NCBI GenBank assembly: GCA_025351355.1
Contig: JANXWC010000261.1
Coordinates: forward strand, 1-34,413
DNA: 34,413 bases
Reading direction: 5' to 3'
Origin: Hyphomicrobiaceae bacterium
Lineage (GTDB): Bacteria > Pseudomonadota > Alphaproteobacteria > Rhizobiales > Hyphomicrobiaceae
Shown: positions 7,894 through 17,480 of the stretch, in pieces
Layout: each line of letters begins with the position of its first letter
Position numbering within the stretch: position 1 is the stretch's first letter
Program-made: the position numbers and the translations under genes
Notes under the pieces: model-generated
The model's input: only the letters and a program-made list of their open reading frames with translations
Told to the model about the DNA's origin: nothing
Database searches by the model: none

Positions 7894-8179
7894 ACGACAG
7901 TTGGTATCGAACCGGAAACGGTTGCAGACTGCATCTCCCAGCCTCAATAGATTTTGCGTTTGACGCACGCGGTCAAGGCAGGGAGCGATTGTTCAAGCAG
8001 GCATAAAAGTCGTTAAATATTAAAGTCACGTTGAGTTTCGAGCTTGATAACCTGATTCTAAACCATTCGCCGACGCGCGACAATATAAGTCACGCATCGT
8101 GGCCTCCAACAAACATCGCACAGGCGAGCCAAAAACGGCATTCCATTTGAATTTGGAGCCGGATTCGACGGTCGCAGTC
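7894..8179. other. Convergent, partly AT-rich intergenic region
   Basis: This 286-base gap lies between the 3' ends of the stress-protein gene and the PilZ gene. It holds a short AT-rich stretch around 8000-8055 and the octamer AAGTCACG twice in direct orientation (8023-8030 and 8087-8094). Two short inverted repeats (7910-7923 and 7955-7967) have 5-bp stems and no T-tract. I see no gene and no clear terminator. Confidence 0.35.
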
Positions 8180-8608
8180 CTACGTGTTGAGCGGGCTCGT
8201 TCGGCCAACCAGTAACGGGTCGTTTGGTTCGAGGGGTTGGACGAATTGCACACCGCAATGTCCTGCGAGCCACCATCTGGCAATGGCCTCGATCTGGCGC
8301 CCGCTGAGCAAAGTTATGGTGACGCGCTCGCGATCCATGACGCTTTGGCAGTTTGCCAACCCGGCGCCGCCCATGGAGATGTTTCGGATTTCAATCGATT
8401 CAAATCGGGTGCCTCGATGCAGCACGGCACGGATCTTGACCGGCACGCGCTCGTGGCGGCGCACCAGCGTTCGAATGGGCGAGCTTGGGTAAGCGACCTG
8501 GGCAGCCTGTCCGTTCGACGGCGCTGGTACTGACAGGTGCTCCGAGGTGCCCATCGGCACAGCGGAATATCGTTGCTTGATATTTGCCAGCGGCAGTGGC
8601 GTTGCCAT
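8180..8608 (-). CDS. PilZ-domain protein (probable c-di-GMP receptor)
   Basis: A 142-residue protein whose second half is a PilZ domain. The two motifs that wrap around c-di-GMP are visible: RRHER at 50-54 (RxxxR) and NISMGG at 76-81 ((D/N)xSxxG), followed by the beta-barrel strands ERVTITLLSGRQIEAIARWW. The first 45 residues are Pro/Ser-rich and probably disordered. No enzymatic domain is attached, so it is a stand-alone effector that would translate c-di-GMP level into a protein interaction, for example in motility or surface polysaccharide control. The frame can be extended by one TTG codon to 8611. I prefer ATG 8608, with AGGA upstream. It is divergent from the peptide ABC transporter operon; no functional link is implied. 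Confidence 0.88.
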   Translation of the reverse strand: MATPLPLANIKQRYSAVPMGTSEHLSVPAPSNGQAAQVAYPSSPIRTLVRRHERVPVKIRAVLHRGTRFESIEIRNISMGGAGLANCQSVMDRERVTITLLSGRQIEAIARWWLAGHCGVQFVQPLEPNDPLLVGRTSPLNT

Positions 8609-8652
8609 CAACTTCGTCCTGCAGGCGCGGGGGGATACTGATCTGAGCCACG

Positions 8653-8670
8653 TTAATGGAGGCCCATTAA
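8653..8670. promoter_or_regulatory. Inverted repeat upstream of the PilZ gene, possible operator
   Basis: TTAATGG and CCATTAA form perfect 7-bp arms around the 4-base spacer AGGC. The site lies 45 bases upstream of the PilZ start, where a promoter is expected. It looks like a dimeric repressor site, but no regulator gene is adjacent. Confidence 0.35.
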
Positions 8671-8782
8671 TACATACTGAATGTCACGTTGGCATTCTTC
8701 ATCCTTGCCCCCCCCATAACAGTCGATGCCTCGGGCAGTGCAAATCGCGCAGGCAGGTGTGCCGTTTTATGCATCTGGATAT

Positions 8783-8799
8783 AAGCTGGAAATCAGCTT
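8783..8799. promoter_or_regulatory. Inverted repeat upstream of the ABC transporter operon, possible operator
   Basis: AAGCTG and CAGCTT are perfect 6-bp arms with the 5-base spacer GAAAT, 70 bases before the first permease gene. A perfect 10-bp palindrome CGTTCGAACG follows at 8824-8833. Either may bind a regulator of the importer. No regulator is encoded in the vicinity. Confidence 0.3.
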
Positions 8800-8868
8800 G
8801 TTGTTGAATTCGGTTCGGTCTAGCGTTCGAACGTCGTCATTCCGAGTTCAGGCGCGTCAGGGCCCGCG

Positions 8869-9786
8869 ATGCTTGCGTATGTTATCCGCCGCTTGGTTCT
8901 TGCCGTGTCGGTGGCCATAACTGTCATGGCGTTGGCGTTTATTTTAACGCGTCTCTCTGGCGATCTTGCACTCTCGATCGCCGGGCCGAGTGCCAGCGCC
9001 CAGGATGTCGAACTTGTGCGCAAGGCCTACGGGCTCGATCAGCCTTTGCTTGTTCAATTTTTCAAGTGGCTGCGCAACGCCGCGGTTGGCGACTTTGGTG
9101 AAAGCTACTTCTTCAAAGACAAAGTCGCATCTCTTATTCGCGGGCGCATGCCGGTGACCCTGACATTGGCGATGGTAGGACTGGGACTGGCGCTGACGAT
9201 CGCGCTGCCATTGGGCATACTCGCCGCGGTGCGCGAGGGAACATGGGTTGATCGCTGCGTGACCGGAATTGCCATTGTCGGCCAGGCGATCCCGTCGTTC
9301 TGGTTCGGCCTCATATTGATGATCGTTTTAGGCTTGATGTTAGGGTGGCTGCCGATATCAGGCACGGGCACCTGGCAACACTACGTCATGCCGGGGACAG
9401 TGCTCGCGTTCACCGCGGTTCCGGCGCTGCTGCGATTGACGCGTTCCGGTATGATCGAGGCGATGAGCTCCGATTATATCCGCACGGCGCGCGCCAAGGG
9501 TCTTTCGCGGACCGCCATCATCCTGAAACATGCACTCCGCAATGCTGCCATCCCGGTCGTCTCCATTGCCGCGGTGCAGCTTGGCTTCATGCTCGGCGGG
9601 TCCATCGTCATCGAAACTGTTTTTGCGTTGCACGGTATCGGCTTCCTGGCATGGGAAAGCATCGGCAAAAACGACTTTCCCGTCGTGCAGGCGATCGTGC
9701 TGATTTTGTCGCTCACGTATATTGTTCTGACACTGCTGGCTGATCTGTTGAATGCCGTACTCGATCCCAGGCTGCGTGCAACATGA
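8869..9786 (+). CDS. Dipeptide/oligopeptide-type ABC transporter permease, DppB/OppB-like
   Basis: This 305-residue inner-membrane permease starts MLAYVIRRLVLAV, the standard DppB opening, and has about six membrane spans. The segment MSSDYIRTARAKGLSRTAII is the EAA-loop that contacts the ATPase subunits, and the C-terminal LLADLLNAVLDPRLR is characteristic of the family. It would form one half of the translocation pore with the next gene product. This is the first gene of a five-gene operon (permease, permease, ATPase, ATPase, binding protein). Its stop overlaps the next start by four bases. Substrate could be peptides, but this family also imports nickel, glutathione, opines and sugars. Confidence 0.93.
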   Translation: MLAYVIRRLVLAVSVAITVMALAFILTRLSGDLALSIAGPSASAQDVELVRKAYGLDQPLLVQFFKWLRNAAVGDFGESYFFKDKVASLIRGRMPVTLTLAMVGLGLALTIALPLGILAAVREGTWVDRCVTGIAIVGQAIPSFWFGLILMIVLGLMLGWLPISGTGTWQHYVMPGTVLAFTAVPALLRLTRSGMIEAMSSDYIRTARAKGLSRTAIILKHALRNAAIPVVSIAAVQLGFMLGGSIVIETVFALHGIGFLAWESIGKNDFPVVQAIVLILSLTYIVLTLLADLLNAVLDPRLRAT

Positions 9787-10667
9787 GTGATACGTCGGTC
9801 ATAGTGTTGGCGGGAGCAGGCGAACGTCGGGACGACCGGCGGGCTAGTCGTCTCGGAGCAGTTGTCGGTGCAGCGATTGTGGGGGCTGTGGTGTTTGCGG
9901 CGCTGCTCGGCCCGTTGCTTCTGACACTCGACCCATTCACGCAGGATCTCAACGCCAGACTGACACCGCCGTTCTGGATGGAGGGCACGAACCGCAACCA
10001 TCTGCTTGGCACCGACCAACTCGGACGCGATTATCTCGCGCGCCTCGTCTATGGCGGACGCATCTCGTTGTTGATCGGTGCTTTGACCGTGCTCAGTTCG
10101 GGCCTCATCGGCATCACGCTTGGAATTCTCGGCGGATTTTTCGGCGGGCGCGTCGATGACGCGGTGCTATTCGCGGTGACTTGCCGTTTGTCGATCCCGG
10201 TAGTGCTGGTCGCACTCGCTGTCGTCGGCTTGATTGGTTCAAGTTTAACGCTGGTGCTCGCGACGCTCGGCCTGCTGCTATGGGATCGGTTTGCCGTCGT
10301 CGCGCGCGCAACGACGATGCAGATCCGCAATCTCGACTATATTGCCGCTGCCCGCTGCGCTGGCGCATCCTTGCCCCACCTGCTGTTGCGCGAGGTGTTG
10401 CCGAATATTCTGTCGCCGTTGGCTGTGGTTGCCACGCTGGAGGCGGCGCTCGCTATCCTGCTTGAGGCGACGCTGTCGTTTCTCGGTCTTGGGGTACCTC
10501 CACCACTGCCATCGTGGGGGCTCATGATCGCTGAGGGCAAGGACTACATGTTTTTTTCGCCGTGGGTGATCATGATTCCCGGTGTCTCGCTGTTCGTGTT
10601 AGTGCTCGGGATCAATCTGCTGGGTGACGGCATCCGGGAATGGCTAGGCGCGGAGAAAATCCGGTGA
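9783..10667 (+). CDS. Dipeptide/oligopeptide-type ABC transporter permease, DppC/OppC-like
   Basis: A 294-residue permease, second pore subunit. After an N-terminal membrane span comes the OppC-type sequence LLGTDQLGRDYLARLVYGGR, a signature of DppC proteins, then five further spans. The coupling loop is recognisable in LDYIAAARCAGASLPHLLLR. The end, GINLLGDGIREWL, is typical of the family (usual ending LGDGLRDALDP). It overlaps the upstream gene by four bases (ATGA) and the downstream ATPase gene by four bases (GTGA), so translation of the operon is coupled. Confidence 0.93.
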   Translation: MSDTSVIVLAGAGERRDDRRASRLGAVVGAAIVGAVVFAALLGPLLLTLDPFTQDLNARLTPPFWMEGTNRNHLLGTDQLGRDYLARLVYGGRISLLIGALTVLSSGLIGITLGILGGFFGGRVDDAVLFAVTCRLSIPVVLVALAVVGLIGSSLTLVLATLGLLLWDRFAVVARATTMQIRNLDYIAAARCAGASLPHLLLREVLPNILSPLAVVATLEAALAILLEATLSFLGLGVPPPLPSWGLMIAEGKDYMFFSPWVIMIPGVSLFVLVLGINLLGDGIREWLGAEKIR

Positions 10668-11647
10668 CGGCTGTGCTCGAGATCGAGAACCTGTCCGTCA
10701 CTTTCCCCAACGGGACCGCTGCCGTGCGCGGGGTATCCTTGACCGTTGCAAAGGGGGAAATGCACTGCCTGGTCGGTGAATCCGGTTGCGGCAAGTCGGT
10801 GACGGCGCTGGCTGTGATGAACTTGCTGGCCCGCAATGCCGATCGCAGGGCCAACCGGTTAAGGCTGGCAGGGCGCGATATTACAGGGCTTAGCGAGCGC
10901 GAGATCGGCAAGCTGCGCGGTGCGTCGATGGCGATGATTTTCCAGGAGCCGATGACCAGCCTCAACCCCGCTTATACAATCGGATCGCAGATGACGGAGG
11001 TGTACCGTCGCCACAAAGCCGCGGGCCGTCGAGAGGCCGTCGATCGCGCTGCGACGCTGCTGGATCGCGTTGGAATAACCGCTCCCGGCCTCAGGCTCGG
11101 ACAATTCCCGCATCAGCTGTCGGGTGGTTTGCGGCAACGCGTAATGATCGCCATGGCGTTAATGTGCGGGCCTGATTTGTTGATTGCTGACGAACCTACC
11201 ACGGCGCTCGATGTCACGGTGCAAGCGCAGATTTTGCGATTGCTTGCCTCGCTGCAAAAAGATCTCGGCCTCGCTACCTTGCTGATCACGCACGATCTTG
11301 GAATCGTCGCGCGCGTCGCACAGAAAGTTTCAGTAATGTATGCGGGCGAAGTCGTCGAGCAGGCATCGGTCGCGGAATTATTTGCGCGGCCGCGCCATCC
11401 GTACACGCGCGGCCTGCTCGAGTGTGTGCCGGTGCCCGGCAAAGTCGCGCGCGGGTCTGCCTTGGGCAGCATTCCCGGCATGGTTCCCACCATTTCAGCC
11501 GGCTTTCAAGGTTGCGGTTTCGCCGGGCGTTGCGCGCAAAGAAGACCGGACTGCGGCGGCGCCATCCCTGATCAACTGCTGGGCGCGGGGCATCGGGTCC
11601 GCTGTGTCCTGCCGCAAGACGCCCCATCGGGGAATATCGCTGCATGA
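10664..11647 (+). CDS. ABC transporter ATP-binding protein, DppD/OppD-like
   Basis: A 327-residue cytoplasmic ATPase. Walker A is GESGCGKS at 38-45, the Q-loop is [10 protein letters not shown], the ABC signature is LSGGLRQRV, Walker B is [13 protein letters not shown] and the switch His is in LITHDLG. The C-terminal oligopeptide-transport extension carries the Cys-containing stretch [14 protein letters not shown], which in relatives may hold a metal or Fe-S centre. I chose GTG 10664 because it gives a 4-base GTGA overlap with the permease stop and a GGAG upstream. The ATG at 10640 lies further inside the permease gene and adds eight residues without family support. Confidence 0.93.
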   Translation: MTAVLEIENLSVTFPNGTAAVRGVSLTVAKGEMHCLVGESGCGKSVTALAVMNLLARNADRRANRLRLAGRDITGLSEREIGKLRGASMAMIFQEPMTSLNPAYTIGSQMTEVYRRHKAAGRREAVDRAATLLDRVGITAPGLRLGQFPHQLSGGLRQRVMIAMALMCGPDLLIADEPTTALDVTVQAQILRLLASLQKDLGLATLLITHDLGIVARVAQKVSVMYAGEVVEQASVAELFARPRHPYTRGLLECVPVPGKVARGSALGSIPGMVPTISAGFQGCGFAGRCAQRRPDCGGAIPDQLLGAGHRVRCVLPQDAPSGNIAA

Positions 11648-12657
11648 AGGCTTCCGTCAATGCCATCACCATCCGAGATTTGCGGCGCGAATTCGACGTC
11701 AAGAGCAGCTTGTTTGGCAAATCCAAGCACATCACAGCGGTAGACGGCGTTTCTTTATCGGTGCCGTTCGGCAGCGTGTTCGGCATCGTCGGTGGGTCCG
11801 GTTGCGGCAAATCCACCTTGGCTCGTGTAATTCTCGGCCTGCTCAGGCCGACGTCCGGCGAGGTTCTGATCGATGACATGCAGCTCTCGGACCTTGATCG
11901 ACGCGCGCGCGCGAGCCTCATTCAGCCTGTATTCCAGGATCCCTATTCGTCCCTCAATCCGCGCCAGAGCATCCGCAATATCGTGGCGTTGCCGTTGACG
12001 TCTCAGGGCAATGTTGCCGCAAGCGACATCATCCGGCGCGTCGACGAAATGCTCGAGCGCGTAGGCATTGCGGTATCGATGGCCCATCGACGTCCCGCGG
12101 AATTGTCTGGCGGCCAGCGCCAGCGAGTAGCCATTGCCCGCGCCCTCGTGCTGCGACCGCGGATCGTTGTCTGTGACGAACCCACCAGCGCGCTCGATGT
12201 TTCGGTGCAGGCGCAAATTCTCAATCTGTTGGCCGAACTTCGGCGGGAACTGGGGCTGACGTATGTTTTCATCAGCCACAATTTGGCTGTAGTCCAGCAC
12301 ATCGCCGATTGCGTGGCGGTTATGTATCTGGGCCGCCTCGTCGAGGCTGGCGAAACAGAGCAATTATTCGCTGAGCCGCGTCACCCTTATACGCAGGCAT
12401 TGCTCGCGAGCGTATTGACCCCCGAGCCCGGTCTCGGCGTGCCGGATGTGGGGCTCGGCAATACGTCCGCCGATCCCTCGAATATTCCGGCGGGGTGCCG
12501 CTTTCATCCGCGCTGCCGGATCGCGGAATCGCGTTGCAGGGTGGAGCAACCGCAGCCACGCTTCGGTGCGAACGGCGGGACGGTGGAATGTCACTTGGCG
12601 AGTGGCACTTGGTCTGAGAGTTCGAACGCAATGATTGGAGGGAAGTTGGTATGCTGA
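11644..12657 (+). CDS. ABC transporter ATP-binding protein, DppF/OppF-like
   Basis: A 337-residue ATPase that pairs with the preceding subunit. Walker A is GGSGCGKST, the Q-loop FQDPYSSLNP, the signature LSGGQRQRV, Walker B RIVVCDEPTSALD, and the switch His is in FISHNLAVV. The insertion DVKSSLFGKSKHITAVDGVS before Walker A is typical of OppF/DppF. The C-terminal extension has GCRFHPRCRIAESRC. Start ATG overlaps the previous stop by four bases. The 3' end overlaps the binding-protein start by seven bases, with that gene's ribosome binding site inside this coding region. Confidence 0.93.
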   Translation: MKASVNAITIRDLRREFDVKSSLFGKSKHITAVDGVSLSVPFGSVFGIVGGSGCGKSTLARVILGLLRPTSGEVLIDDMQLSDLDRRARASLIQPVFQDPYSSLNPRQSIRNIVALPLTSQGNVAASDIIRRVDEMLERVGIAVSMAHRRPAELSGGQRQRVAIARALVLRPRIVVCDEPTSALDVSVQAQILNLLAELRRELGLTYVFISHNLAVVQHIADCVAVMYLGRLVEAGETEQLFAEPRHPYTQALLASVLTPEPGLGVPDVGLGNTSADPSNIPAGCRFHPRCRIAESRCRVEQPQPRFGANGGTVECHLASGTWSESSNAMIGGKLVC

Positions 12658-14177
12658 AATCGACGTTACTCGGATTTACAGTTGTGCTTGGCCTGGTTGG
12701 TTATGGTGCCAAGCCCGCGCACGCGCAGAAATCGGCCGATACCCTGCGTATCGCCATGCGCGATGCGGTGACAAATATCGATCCCTACTTCAACAATCTT
12801 CGCACCGGCATCGTCATGGGGCACCAAGCCTGGGACTATCTCGTCTATCGCGACCCCGCCACCTTCGAGATCAAGCCGTTGTTGGCGACCGAATGGAAGT
12901 TGGTGGACGATAAGACGATGGATTTCACTCTTCGCGCAGGTGTGAAGTTCCACGACGGCAGCACCATGAGTGCCGACGATGTCGTCTACACACTGAATTT
13001 GGCGTCCAATCCAGACAGCAAGGTTTCTACGCCTGCCAACTACAACTGGATCGACAAAGCCGAGAAGACCGGTGATCTCGCCGTCCGCGTCCACTTCAAG
13101 AAACCGACGCCCGCGGCGCTCGACTACTTCGCATTGACGATGCCGATCCATCCCCAGGCCTACCGCACACGAGTAGGCGCCGACGGTTTTGCCAAGGCCC
13201 CGGTCGGTGCCGGCCCCTACAAAATCGTCAAATGGGAACCGGGCAAGGAAGTGCTGTTCGAGCGGTTTGAGGACTATTGGGCCGGGAGCCCAAAAGGCAA
13301 GCCCGCCATCAAGACGCTCTACGTGCGTTTTGTGCCCGACGCCGCGACCGAGTTCACTGAACTCCTGGCGCAACGCGTCGATTGGATCTGGAACTTCAAT
13401 CCCGACCAGTTCGACAACATCAATCGCTTGCCAACGGTGCAGGCGATCCGACAGGAATCGATGCGCATCGGATATTTGTCGATCGATGCCGCAGGCCGCA
13501 CGGGCGTCGACAATCCGCTTACCAAGCTTAAGGTCCGGCAGGCGATCTACTACGCCATCGATCTCAAGACGATCGCCGACAAACTGGTGACAGGCGGCAG
13601 TCGTGTCCCGGCCGCGCCTTGCTTCCCCACGCAATTCGGCTGCGACGCGGCCAGCGCAACGACGTACGGTTACGATCCGGCAAAGGCCAAGGCGTTGCTG
13701 GCCGAGGCCGGCTATCCCGACGGCTTCGAGACGGAACTTACCAGCTACGTGCTGCCGCAATGGACCACAGCGGTGCAGAACTATCTGCAAGCCGTGGGCA
13801 TCAAGGCGCGCATCAGTCAGCTGCAGGTGCAAGCCGCGATCACCAAGTCGCGCGAAGGCAAAACGCCTTTGTTCATGGGCAGCTGGGGCAGTTTCTCGAT
13901 CAACGACGTGTCGGCGATTCTGCCCAATTTCTTCGACGGCGGCGCCGACGACTACACGCGTGATCCGGAAATTCAAAAGTGGCTGCTGGAGGGTGGTTCG
14001 ACCACCGACAAGGCGGTGCGCGCGAAAGCCTACGCAGCCGTGATCACCAAGTTGACCGCCGGGGCAGATTGGCTGCCCATGCATACCTACGTGACGACCT
14101 ACGGCTTCTCAAAATCGCTCGCCTTCTCGACTTTTCCCGATGAGTTGCCCCGCTTTTATCTATCGAGTTGGAAGTGA
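12651..14177 (+). CDS. Periplasmic solute-binding protein of the peptide ABC importer (SBP_bac_5)
   Basis: A 508-residue exported binding protein (cluster C). The signal peptide covers about residues 1-25 and ends in KPAHAQ. Family landmarks follow: a first strand DTLRIAMRDAVTNIDPY, the LATEWKLVDD and FTLRAGVKFHDGSTMSADDV signature, and APVGAGPYKIVKWEPGKEV. These proteins bind peptides, opines or other small ligands between two lobes and hand them to the permease. A very strong GGAGGGAA lies six bases before ATG 12651. The gene sits at the end of the operon; in E. coli dpp and many others it comes first. The strong site may compensate for the distal position, since binding proteins are needed in excess. 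Ligand unknown. Confidence 0.93.
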   Translation: MLKSTLLGFTVVLGLVGYGAKPAHAQKSADTLRIAMRDAVTNIDPYFNNLRTGIVMGHQAWDYLVYRDPATFEIKPLLATEWKLVDDKTMDFTLRAGVKFHDGSTMSADDVVYTLNLASNPDSKVSTPANYNWIDKAEKTGDLAVRVHFKKPTPAALDYFALTMPIHPQAYRTRVGADGFAKAPVGAGPYKIVKWEPGKEVLFERFEDYWAGSPKGKPAIKTLYVRFVPDAATEFTELLAQRVDWIWNFNPDQFDNINRLPTVQAIRQESMRIGYLSIDAAGRTGVDNPLTKLKVRQAIYYAIDLKTIADKLVTGGSRVPAAPCFPTQFGCDAASATTYGYDPAKAKALLAEAGYPDGFETELTSYVLPQWTTAVQNYLQAVGIKARISQLQVQAAITKSREGKTPLFMGSWGSFSINDVSAILPNFFDGGADDYTRDPEIQKWLLEGGSTTDKAVRAKAYAAVITKLTAGADWLPMHTYVTTYGFSKSLAFSTFPDELPRFYLSSWK

Positions 14178-14303
14178 GCGCGGGGCACAAGTCTTGGGCT
14201 CGGGCTTTTGTCGCGGCACGCGCCGGATGACGCAGCCGGAACTCGTCCGTCGCGCGGAGTGTCGATGGTGCCCGTGCCATGCCTAAGTTGGGATCGCCCA
14301 ATA
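14178..14303. other. Convergent intergenic region after the transporter operon
   Basis: The 126 bases between the binding-protein stop and the end of the NTF2-like gene contain no open frame with a ribosome binding site. A GC-rich terminator would be expected here but I found no stem with a T-tract. Confidence 0.3.
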
Positions 14304-14747
14304 TCAAGCTTTATCCGGGTCGCCCAAGGCCCGGAGTTGCGGACCGGCGATCTCGCTCATCCGCTTGCCGAGCGCGATCAGCGCGTTCATGGGGCGAACC
14401 ATGACCTCGAACTCGGCAATCTTGCCATCAGTATTGAAGCGGATGATGTCGACGCCCTTGAGTTGGACATCGCCGATGCGGGCGGAAAATTCGAGCACCA
14501 CGTCGTGGCCGTCAGTGCCGGTGAACGTGCGGTGATAGGCGAAATCCTCGAACACCGTGATGACGCTGGAGAGGACAATCTGCAGCGCCGGCTTGCCGCG
14601 ATAGGGTTTGTAGAATGCCGGAGAGCGAAACAAGCAATCGTCGGCGCTGATGGATGCGAGCCGATCCATGTCACCGCTGGCCGCCATTTCGTGCCAGATG
14701 GCGAGCGAGCGTGCGACGGCGGTGGGAAGATTTAAAGCGTCGGGCAT
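14304..14747 (-). CDS. NTF2-like (SnoaL-fold) protein
   Basis: A 147-residue protein with the NTF2/SnoaL cone fold. It shows the typical helix-strand start (ARSLAIWHEMAASGDMDRLASISADDCLFRSP as two halves around residue 20), then long beta strands with DIIRFNTDGKIAEFEVMVRP, the usual C-terminal signature. Members are enzymes acting on small hydrophobic molecules, or binding proteins; no specific catalytic set can be read. GGAG lies six bases upstream of ATG 14747. An alternative ATG at 14789 would overlap the PIN gene stop by four bases (ATGA) but has no ribosome binding site; if used, coupling to the PIN gene would be tight. The gene is likely the last of the minus-strand unit that starts at 15527. 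Confidence 0.8.
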   Translation of the reverse strand: MPDALNLPTAVARSLAIWHEMAASGDMDRLASISADDCLFRSPAFYKPYRGKPALQIVLSSVITVFEDFAYHRTFTGTDGHDVVLEFSARIGDVQLKGVDIIRFNTDGKIAEFEVMVRPMNALIALGKRMSEIAGPQLRALGDPDKA

Positions 14748-14785
14748 GGAGCACTCCGCAATCTCATCGTGATCAACGCGCTTAC

Positions 14786-15262
14786 TCATTGGGCCAAGCC
14801 ACGGCTCGCCCGAACGTGATCGAAATTTATGGCACGGTGCCCTTGGGTCAGCGCTGCAAGATACAGATTATTATCGACAGTTAGCAATGTCGTGTGTTGT
14901 CCTAGCATCGCCAACCAAGCGCAATCCGCGAGCCCCAGACGTTCGAATTCGGTCATCATGACGACCTCTTTGCTTGGCAGGTAGACTTCGCCGCAATCGC
15001 AAGCTAGCGCGCGAACCGAATACATGACCCGTGCCCTGGAAGCACCGTGAATGCCGTAGCGCGCAATATTTGAAACTTCGGTCAGGGCATTGGGAGTCGT
15101 AATGAGCGACTGCGCTTGCGAAAGTTGGCCGACCAAAAGCTCGTAGTCTGTGTCCGAATAGCGTTGCAGCCGTTTGTGCCGCGCTATCAGCCCCCGTTCT
15201 GCACGACCAACAGCAAGCAACAAAGTGAGATTTGTATCAAGTGCAATCTTCTCAATGATCAA
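14786..15262 (-). CDS. PIN-domain protein (putative ribonuclease)
   Basis: A 158-residue protein that fits the PIN fold. Four acidic residues line up with the metal site: Asp9 in IALDTN, Glu62 in NALTEVSNI, Asp113 in ERLGLADCAW and Asp130 in LLTVDNNLY. PIN proteins such as VapC are Mg2+-dependent RNases, often toxins. Length is somewhat more than VapC (about 130), with extra helices between positions 20 and 50. The start is a TTG overlapping the end of the upstream small ORF by 11 bases, with only a weak purine stretch before it, so expression probably depends on translation of that ORF. The region is lower in GC than its neighbours (24 of 60 bases for 15241-15300). An NTF2-like gene follows. 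Confidence 0.75.
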   Translation of the reverse strand: MIIEKIALDTNLTLLLAVGRAERGLIARHKRLQRYSDTDYELLVGQLSQAQSLITTPNALTEVSNIARYGIHGASRARVMYSVRALACDCGEVYLPSKEVVMMTEFERLGLADCAWLAMLGQHTTLLTVDNNLYLAALTQGHRAINFDHVRASRGLAQ

Positions 15263-15527
15263 GAGTATCTCTTATTGGGTCCAAAATCGATATGGCAACC
15301 TTATTGGCGTCGTCCACGCGCACGACTTTTCGCTCGTACGTCGAGAAAGGCTTCAGCCCAGCGACGGCTGAGAAATCGCTTGGCGTCCGGTAGAACCCCA
15401 AGATCACATGCCAAATAGCACTATTGTCACGCCATATCTCTTCGAGTCTCGGAGCAGATGCCAAGTCGCCTTCCAGCATTTCTGTCAAATAGGTCTTGGC
15501 AACCTCAATTGCTTGTTTAGCTTCCAA
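15252..15527 (-). CDS. Small protein of unknown function, overlapping the PIN gene
   Basis: A 91-residue protein starting MEAKQAIEVAKTYLTEML. It has an N-terminal helix, then strands around IWHVILGFYRTPSD and the ending KVVRVDDANKVAISILD. It resembles a small alphaproteobacterial family of unnamed proteins with an alpha plus beta layout (helix, GF(S/Y)R strand, YKVVR(I/V)DD strand); I recall that pattern but cannot assign a function. No DNA-binding motif is visible, so it is not a classical VapB. The start is TTG with AGGAG six bases upstream; the ATG at 15532 is in another frame. It overlaps the PIN gene by 11 bases, a typical layout for a coupled pair. It may neutralise or guide the PIN protein, which is inference. 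Confidence 0.7.
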   Translation of the reverse strand: MEAKQAIEVAKTYLTEMLEGDLASAPRLEEIWRDNSAIWHVILGFYRTPSDFSAVAGLKPFSTYERKVVRVDDANKVAISILDPIRDTLDH

Positions 15528-15565
15528 GTCATGCTCCTGTTGAGACAGTTGCCTGGTTGGTGAAG

Positions 15566-15591
15566 CTGCTGAGCGTTTCCACTCAGCAGCA
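15566..15591 (-). terminator. Inverted repeat after ilvC, possible terminator
   Basis: GCTGCTGAG and CTCAGCAGC are perfect 9-bp arms with an 8-base loop. The hairpin starts 17 bases after the ilvC stop on the minus strand. No T-tract follows on that strand, so it may be a Rho-assisted or processing hairpin. Confidence 0.5.
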
Positions 15592-15608
15592 CGCCAAATG
15601 CCATCGCC

Positions 15609-16842
<1,234 letters not shown>

Positions 16843-17478
16843 CTAACCCCGCCCTGGAGCTGTATCATCGGGGCTGGGGCGGCAGGCCAAGAAGGCGGGC
16901 CGGCTTTCCGCCTGTGCGGCCAGATCATCGAGGCGATGATAGCGCCCGATGGGGAGTTGATCGGGTATCCGCAGCCGGACCAGGCTCATGAGGCAGACTG
17001 CGGCGATGGCGGCCTGAGGTTTGTGACCCGCTTGGAGGCCTTCGGCGAGGGGCTGGGCGTCCAGGTACGCAAAAGCGGCTGCCAATTGTGTTTCGCATCG
17101 GTCAAGCCAAGCTTGGTGCAGCTTCTCGGCTGGCCGTAAAAAGCGTTCATAGATGATGGCGACCGCCTTACCCATGCCACCTGTCGCGATGGCGATGGTG
17201 CGCAGTGCTGCCCGGCGTTCAGGCCCGGATGCAAGAAGCAGGGCCCGCGCAGGTCCTACTGTTTCGTCCAGATAATCCAGAATTGCGCTGCTCTCAATCA
17301 GCACCTCGCCGTCGGCGAGAACCAAGGCCGGCACACGGCCGAGGGGGTTGATCGTGCGCACGTGATCCGCGTTGGAGAACACCGAGCTGGTGTCGCGCGT
17401 AAATTGGAGACCGAGCAGATGCAGGGACACCGCTACGCGGCGCGTATAGGGGCTATCGTATTGGCCGACGAGGATCAT
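16843..17478 (-). CDS. Glutathione S-transferase family protein
   Basis: A 211-residue GST-like protein. The thioredoxin-fold N-terminal domain begins MILVGQYDSPYTRRVAVSL, a typical bacterial GST start with Ser or Tyr at the glutathione site, and includes NPLGRVPALVLADGEVLIESSAILDYLDE, quoted here as two parts (cis-Pro loop VPAL and glutathione-binding ESSAI). The C-terminal domain is helical. GAGG five bases before ATG 17478 supports the start. The gene begins two bases after the LysE-family gene stop, so the two are almost surely translated together. Such GSTs may detoxify electrophiles or bind ligands. The C-terminus (ACRPSPDDTAPGRG) looks unstructured. Confidence 0.9.
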   Translation of the reverse strand: MILVGQYDSPYTRRVAVSLHLLGLQFTRDTSSVFSNADHVRTINPLGRVPALVLADGEVLIESSAILDYLDETVGPARALLLASGPERRAALRTIAIATGGMGKAVAIIYERFLRPAEKLHQAWLDRCETQLAAAFAYLDAQPLAEGLQAGHKPQAAIAAVCLMSLVRLRIPDQLPIGRYHRLDDLAAQAESRPAFLACRPSPDDTAPGRG

Positions 17479-17480
17479 AG

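Noticed and set aside
7910-7967. Short palindromes AACCG-GAAA-CGGTT and TGCGT-TTG-ACGCA as terminators
   Set aside because: Stems of only 5 bp and no T-tract; such repeats occur by chance.
12666-14084. A 472-codon minus-strand open frame opposite the binding-protein gene
   Set aside because: The opposite strand encodes a full SBP_bac_5 protein with signal peptide; the antisense frame has no recognisable motif or ribosome binding site.
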